32,582 bases of DNA from Oscillospiraceae bacterium. GTDB taxonomy: Bacteria > Bacillota > Clostridia > Oscillospirales > Oscillospiraceae. The position numbers were made by a program, and so were the translations under genes. The notes beneath the pieces are model-generated. The model was not told where the DNA came from. It saw nothing but the letters and a program-made list of their open reading frames with translations, and did not search any database. Each line of letters opens with the position of its first letter. Position 1 is the stretch's first letter. The stretch covers positions 1-32,582 of the forward strand of contig JAJQCH010000028.1 in NCBI GenBank assembly GCA_021202795.1, in the 5' to 3' direction. Of this stretch, positions 27,959 through 32,582 are shown piece after piece.

Positions 27959-28357
27959 ATGAGACTATCCGACATTAAGGGGGAGCGGACGCTTGATGTT
28001 ATCGCCGACCTGCTAGACCCGATTTACAGCATCGCGGAAGACCCGGAGGCGGCGGCGTTGTTCCAGCGGCAAAAGCTGCCGGACGGGATGACTAGCCGCG
28101 AGTTTGGCGCTCAGTGGCTCAAAAAGGCGGCGGTCACGCTCCTAAAGGGCCATAAGGCCGATTGCATCGCCATCCTGTCCGCTATCGAAGGTGTTACACC
28201 CGCTGAGTATACGGATAGCCTCGACCTCACAAAGCTGCTGACCGATGTCAGTGACCTAATCTCCGATAGCACGTTTACGACGCTTTTTTTCTCGACGGCG
28301 CAGAGCGGCAATTCCTCTGGCTCTGCGTCGGAGAGTACAGAGGCCCACAAAGCGTAA
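27959..28357 (+). CDS. Tail assembly chaperone, gpG-like (unshifted product)
   Basis: Position between tail tube and tape measure; slippery T TTT TTC near 3' end. Confidence 0.85.
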   Translation: MRLSDIKGERTLDVIADLLDPIYSIAEDPEAAALFQRQKLPDGMTSREFGAQWLKKAAVTLLKGHKADCIAILSAIEGVTPAEYTDSLDLTKLLTDVSDLISDSTFTTLFFSTAQSGNSSGSASESTEAHKA

Positions 28358-28602
28358 CGGCATTTATACGATTTGCACAAGCCCAGTTGGCGGAGCGCCG
28401 CCGGGCTAACGCATATCAGACCTACGTCACGGACGCGCTGCAAATTATCGCCGAGAACACCGCCAAAATCGGCGGTGGGAAATACCTAAAGGGCCGGTAT
28501 ATCGACCTTATAACCCCGCATAAAGCGCCGGTAAAGGACACGCGGACGGGCGAGGAGATAGCGGCGGACATCATCCGCAAAATTGCGAGGGAAGGAGGGT
28601 AA
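27959..28602 (+). CDS. Tail assembly chaperone gpGT-like -1 frameshift fusion
   Basis: -1 frame open from the slippery site: ...FF|LDGAERQFLWLCVGEYRGPQSVTAFIRFAQAQLAERRRANAYQTYVTDALQIIAENTAKIGGGKYLKGRY...; ORF track lists only the 28387-28602 part. Confidence 0.82.
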
Positions 28603-28603
28603 T

Positions 28604-31261
28604 ATGGACTTATTTGACCTGTATGCATCGATAACGCTAAAGACTGATGATTACGAACAGGGGATAAACAATGCTATGTCCAGCGCGTCCTCTGTGGCGG
28701 AGGCGCTAGAGGGTATAGGCGACGCGGCAAGCACCGCAGAGGACGGCCTTGGCGCAACTGGTGCCGCTGGCGACGACGCGGCCAGTGGGCTGGACTCTGC
28801 CGGAGATTCTGGCAGTGATGCGGCTGGAGGAATCGGCGAAGTTGGAGACGCCAGTAATGATGCGGCGGATAGCTTAACCGCAGCGGGAGAAGCGGCGGAA
28901 GACGCTGACGGAAAATTTAGCGCGTTGGATTTGACCGCGGCCTCCCTGGCGGCAAACGGGCTAACGTCTATTATTAGCTCCCTCGGCGATGTAATTACCG
29001 ACAGCGTGACCGCCGGGGACACAATAGATAAGCAATCACAGGCCGTCAATATGTCCGCCGAGAGCTACCAAAAATGGGTGTATGTCATGGAGCTTTGCGG
29101 CGGAAGCTCTAGCACATTAACAACTGCGACGCGTACACTGTCCAACGTTATAACCGACGCAGGCGACGACAGCGAGACAGCAAACGACAAACTGGCCGCG
29201 ATTGGCCTCACTTACGAGGACTTAGCAGATTTAAGCCCTGAAGACCAACTATATGAGGTCGTGACCGCGTTGCAAAAAATGGAACCGTCGGCGGAGAGGA
29301 CGGCGGCGGCACAGGACTTGCTTGGGCGGTCGTCCCAAACTGTGGCGGCGCTGCTAAACTCTACGGCTGACGAGCTGGATAGTATGATGGATGCCTGCGA
29401 CGAGTATAACCTCATTGTCAGCGATGACACCGTTGCAGCATCGGCAGAATTAAATGACTCAATCACCACATTAAAAACGGCGTTCTCAACATTAACGTCC
29501 AACTTAGCGGGTGAGGTCATGCCTGGCCTGTCAGACCTCATAGATTTTATAACTGGGGATGTTCTGGGCGGCTTTTCGGACGTAATCAACGGTACGGCGG
29601 AAGTTGACGAAGTGCTGACGAATATATTTTCTGGATTGACTGAAATCGCCGGTGATGCGCTTGCGTCTATAGTTGATGCTGTGGGAGAGATTATCCCCGG
29701 ACTGGTGGAGGCGTTACCAGAGATAATCACAACTATAGTTGATTTTTTGACCGACAGCGTTCCGGATATTCTGGACGCGGCGTTGGAAATGCTGATGGGC
29801 ATTGTTGACGCCATCCCGGAGGCAATAACCGGGATAATCGAGGCATTGCCGGATATTATCTCCAGCATAAGCGATTTTATAACCAATTCCAGCGGGTCTA
29901 TTATGGACGCGGCCATAGAGATGCTTAACGGCATTATAGATGCTATCCCAGACATAATATCCGCACTTATCGAAAATCTCCCGGACATCATCGAGAACAT
30001 TGTGTCGTTTTTGGGCAACAATGTCGGCACGATATTGGAGGCCGGAGTCGAACTGCTGTGGGCCATAATCGATGCTATCCCGGAGATTGTAACGGGGCTG
30101 GCCGAGGCTGTCCCCGACATCATCAGCGGGATTGTCGAGGGTCTTTTGGCGGGCGTGTCCGATGTGTGGGACGCGGCCAAAGAGCTTGGAAGTAGCATAC
30201 TGGACAGCGTCAAGTCCTTTTTCGGCATTTCCAGCCCCTCCACAGTGATGGAGAAGCAGGGCGAATATATTGTCGAGGGCCTTATCAACGGCATGGAAGA
30301 TATGCCGGAGGAATCTGACGAGATATTGCAGGACACCCTGGACAAGGTGGTGGAGTTTGGCGATGATGGTGGGGACGAGGCGACAACAGGCGGAAACAAA
30401 ATCCTAACAAATCTCAAAAACGCAATATCCGGCCTGCCGTCGACCATGAGTACAACCTCCGGCAATGCCATGAGTAATTTTATTGGCAAGATAACTGGCA
30501 ATCTATCTAATGTGACGTCCTCGGCCAAGTCGGTATACACCAAGGTCAAGGATGCCGTGTCCGGGTTGCCGGAGACGCTAAACAATACCTCTAGCAGCGC
30601 TATGAGTAAGTTTATTGCTCAGATTAACAGCAACCTGAGCAATGTTACTTCGGCTGCAAAGACGATATTTAACAACGTGAGCGGGGCGCTTGAGACGCTA
30701 CCTGATACTTTGGGGACAACCGCGGGAAACGCAATGATTGATTTAAAAAATGCGATTACGGGGGCCGCGTCAAGCGTATCATCGGCGGCCCAGGACATCG
30801 CGTCCAGGGTGTCCAGCCCGTTGTCGGGCCTTAAGTCCAGCGCGTCAAGCTGGGGGACAGATTTGATGTCCAATTTTATCAGCGGCATTAAAAGCAAATT
30901 CAGCGCGTTGTCGAGCGCGGTGTCCAGTGCTGCCAGCACGGTTAAGTCTTACCTCGGATTCTCCGAGCCGGACGAGGGGCCGTTATCTAATTTCCATACG
31001 TTTGCGCCGGATATGATGGAGCTATTCGCAGAGGGCATCTATGATAACCAAGGGCTTATAACGGACGCAATAGATGACGCTTTTGACATTTGCGACCGCG
31101 TAAGCACGGCGACGGCAAGCACCTCCAAGGCGGCAGGTGCCGGGATGACGATTAACATTACCGTCAACGGAGCGCAATATGATAACGTGGACGAGCTGAC
31201 AGATCAAATTGCGAACAAGCTACAAAAGATTTTGACCAGGAAGGAGGCAGTCTTTGCATAA
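28604..31261 (+). CDS. Tail tape measure protein
   Basis: Long protein with repeated hydrophobic/helical segments; position; GGAGGGTAAT RBS. Confidence 0.95.
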   Translation: MDLFDLYASITLKTDDYEQGINNAMSSASSVAEALEGIGDAASTAEDGLGATGAAGDDAASGLDSAGDSGSDAAGGIGEVGDASNDAADSLTAAGEAAEDADGKFSALDLTAASLAANGLTSIISSLGDVITDSVTAGDTIDKQSQAVNMSAESYQKWVYVMELCGGSSSTLTTATRTLSNVITDAGDDSETANDKLAAIGLTYEDLADLSPEDQLYEVVTALQKMEPSAERTAAAQDLLGRSSQTVAALLNSTADELDSMMDACDEYNLIVSDDTVAASAELNDSITTLKTAFSTLTSNLAGEVMPGLSDLIDFITGDVLGGFSDVINGTAEVDEVLTNIFSGLTEIAGDALASIVDAVGEIIPGLVEALPEIITTIVDFLTDSVPDILDAALEMLMGIVDAIPEAITGIIEALPDIISSISDFITNSSGSIMDAAIEMLNGIIDAIPDIISALIENLPDIIENIVSFLGNNVGTILEAGVELLWAIIDAIPEIVTGLAEAVPDIISGIVEGLLAGVSDVWDAAKELGSSILDSVKSFFGISSPSTVMEKQGEYIVEGLINGMEDMPEESDEILQDTLDKVVEFGDDGGDEATTGGNKILTNLKNAISGLPSTMSTTSGNAMSNFIGKITGNLSNVTSSAKSVYTKVKDAVSGLPETLNNTSSSAMSKFIAQINSNLSNVTSAAKTIFNNVSGALETLPDTLGTTAGNAMIDLKNAITGAASSVSSAAQDIASRVSSPLSGLKSSASSWGTDLMSNFISGIKSKFSALSSAVSSAASTVKSYLGFSEPDEGPLSNFHTFAPDMMELFAEGIYDNQGLITDAIDDAFDICDRVSTATASTSKAAGAGMTINITVNGAQYDNVDELTDQIANKLQKILTRKEAVFA

Positions 31262-31964
31262 TCGGGATTATTTTGTGTTTGACGGTGTTGACAGCCGGAG
31301 CATTGGCCTCCGGCAGCAGGGGCCGATGGAGTTTGACGGCGCGGAGCCGGTTGTAACATCTATAGAGGTTCCCGGACGCAATGGCGACTTGCACTACTTT
31401 GATGGCAATTACAGCAACGTTGGGGCAGAGGTGAGCTGCTATGTGTTGCGCAAGGACGTTGACAAGGCTCTAGCGGCGATTAACCGCTGGCTCATGATGG
31501 GGTTTGGTTACAAGCGCCTGGAGGTGTCCTCCGAGCCAGATTATTACCGCATGGCAAGAGTTGCAGAGGGGCCAGGAACCGAGATACGGGTTAACCTCCT
31601 CGCGCCGTTTGACATCACCTTTGACTGCAAGCCGCAGAAGTTTTTGAAATCCGGGGAGGAAACAATCACCATCACAGAGGCGACCACGCTGCAAAATGAG
31701 TGGTTCCCGGCGCTCCCCCTGTTGAAGGTATACGGTGATTCTGCCGCTGTTTTGGCAGTCGGTTATACATCTATCAGCATATCGGAGATAGATGATTATA
31801 TCGTCCTGGACTGCGAGCTGCAGGACGCATACAAAGGGACAGCCAACAAAAATAGCACAATCACGGCTCCGGAGTTTCCCCGGCTGGAAAACGGGGAGAA
31901 CGCTATATCCTGGACGGGCGGAATAACCAAAATCGAGATCACACCGAGGTGGTGGACGCTATGA
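31254..31964 (+). CDS. Distal tail protein (Dit)
   Basis: Position; 'SIEVPGRNGDLHYFDGNYSNVGAEVSCYV'; 'ITPRWWTL'. Confidence 0.88.
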   Translation: MHNRDYFVFDGVDSRSIGLRQQGPMEFDGAEPVVTSIEVPGRNGDLHYFDGNYSNVGAEVSCYVLRKDVDKALAAINRWLMMGFGYKRLEVSSEPDYYRMARVAEGPGTEIRVNLLAPFDITFDCKPQKFLKSGEETITITEATTLQNEWFPALPLLKVYGDSAAVLAVGYTSISISEIDDYIVLDCELQDAYKGTANKNSTITAPEFPRLENGENAISWTGGITKIEITPRWWTL

Positions 31965-32582
31965 GGCCGATATTATACGAGAGCACGGAGTCGGCATTTG
32001 ACACCAACGGCCTGGGCGTGCTGACGGACGCAATATCCTGCACCGTCACCGAGGAACGCAACGGAGCCTATGAGCTGGAGATGAAATACCCCATCGACGG
32101 CATACACTACGAGGATTTGGCACTCCGGCGGATAATCACAGCACAGCCAAACCCCACGGCCAACGTCCAGCCGTTTAGGATTTACGAGATCACGCGGCCT
32201 ATTGGCGGCAAGGTCACGGTGTCGGCGGAGCATATCAGCTATGACCTGTCCGGCATCCCACTGGACACATTTACCGCCACCACCGCAGCGGCGGCTATGA
32301 CGATGCTGTCCGACAAGTCTGTGACCGATAACCCGTTTACATTCTGGACGGACTTAGAGACAGCCGCCACCATGAACCACTCCACACCGTCGTCCGTGCG
32401 GGGCATCTTGGGCGGCGTGGACGGCAGTGTTATTGATGTATATGGTGGCGAGTGGGAGTTTGATGGGTACACTTGCAAGCTCCACAAGGCCAGAGGCGAG
32501 GACAGAGGCGTAACAATACGCTACGGGAAAAACCTGACCGACCTGGAGCAGGAGGAGAACTGTGCCAATGTGTATACCGGCG
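31961..32582 (+). CDS. Phage tail protein/endopeptidase (Tal-like), truncated by window edge
   Basis: MRPILYESTESAFDTNGLGVLTDAISCTVTEERNGAYELEMKYPIDGIHYEDL... Confidence 0.88.
   Translation, partial: MRPILYESTESAFDTNGLGVLTDAISCTVTEERNGAYELEMKYPIDGIHYEDLALRRIITAQPNPTANVQPFRIYEITRPIGGKVTVSAEHISYDLSGIPLDTFTATTAAAAMTMLSDKSVTDNPFTFWTDLETAATMNHSTPSSVRGILGGVDGSVIDVYGGEWEFDGYTCKLHKARGEDRGVTIRYGKNLTDLEQEENCANVYTG

Larger units (their letters stand above)
5186..32582. mobile_element. Siphovirus-type prophage (partial, right end beyond window)
   Basis: Contiguous integrase, repressor, recombination, packaging, capsid and tail modules in canonical order. Confidence 0.95.

Noticed and set aside
28387-28602. 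Independent small tail gene starting at TTG
   Set aside because: Frame is open upstream to a slippery sequence; better explained as the gpGT frameshift extension
29212-30585. 457-aa minus-strand ORF opposite the tape measure gene
   Set aside because: Antisense shadow of a biased-codon gene; no RBS or recognisable domain

Overview
The window joins a Firmicutes (Oscillospiraceae-like, GC-rich, spore-former lineage) chromosome (about 1-5185) to the left ~27 kb of a siphovirus-type prophage (about 5186-32582, running off the right edge). The chromosome part carries gdhA (-), an ECF transporter S component (-), a truncated MocR-type regulator (+), a trxB/CoA-transferase fragment junction, and spo0A (+). 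The prophage is inserted inside the 3' end of spo0A: Spo0A reads normally to '...FFGYTVSN' and then runs into phage sequence, with a large serine recombinase immediately inside the junction. Phage modules in order: lysogeny (serine integrase, S24 repressor, Cro-like), early/recombination (transglycosylase, Gp157, DUF1071 annealase, NinB-like, DUF551 x2, HNH, SSB, DUF1064, replication-type protein), a reverse-strand three-gene cassette with its own consensus promoter and terminator, a ParB-methylase, TerS/TerL, portal, MuF, scaffold, capsid, connectors, tail tube, gpG/gpGT frameshift pair, tape measure, Dit and tail endopeptidase. Most unusual observations: (1) spo0A interruption, a possible skin-like switch; (2) a ~790-bp strand-asymmetric GCRAYGG word array (11569-12356) that does not look like coding DNA; (3) a moron-like minus-strand cassette ending in an HTH-like gene (Acr/Aca-like layout); (4) a 72-nt cloverleaf-shaped four-way junction at 17695-17766; (5) a tRNA/tmRNA-like three-way junction at 18327-18447 just downstream of a TATAAT box; (6) a -1 frameshift site (T TTT TTC) in the tail chaperone. 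All coordinates and motif counts were made by hand; product calls rest on recognised motifs, with no database search.
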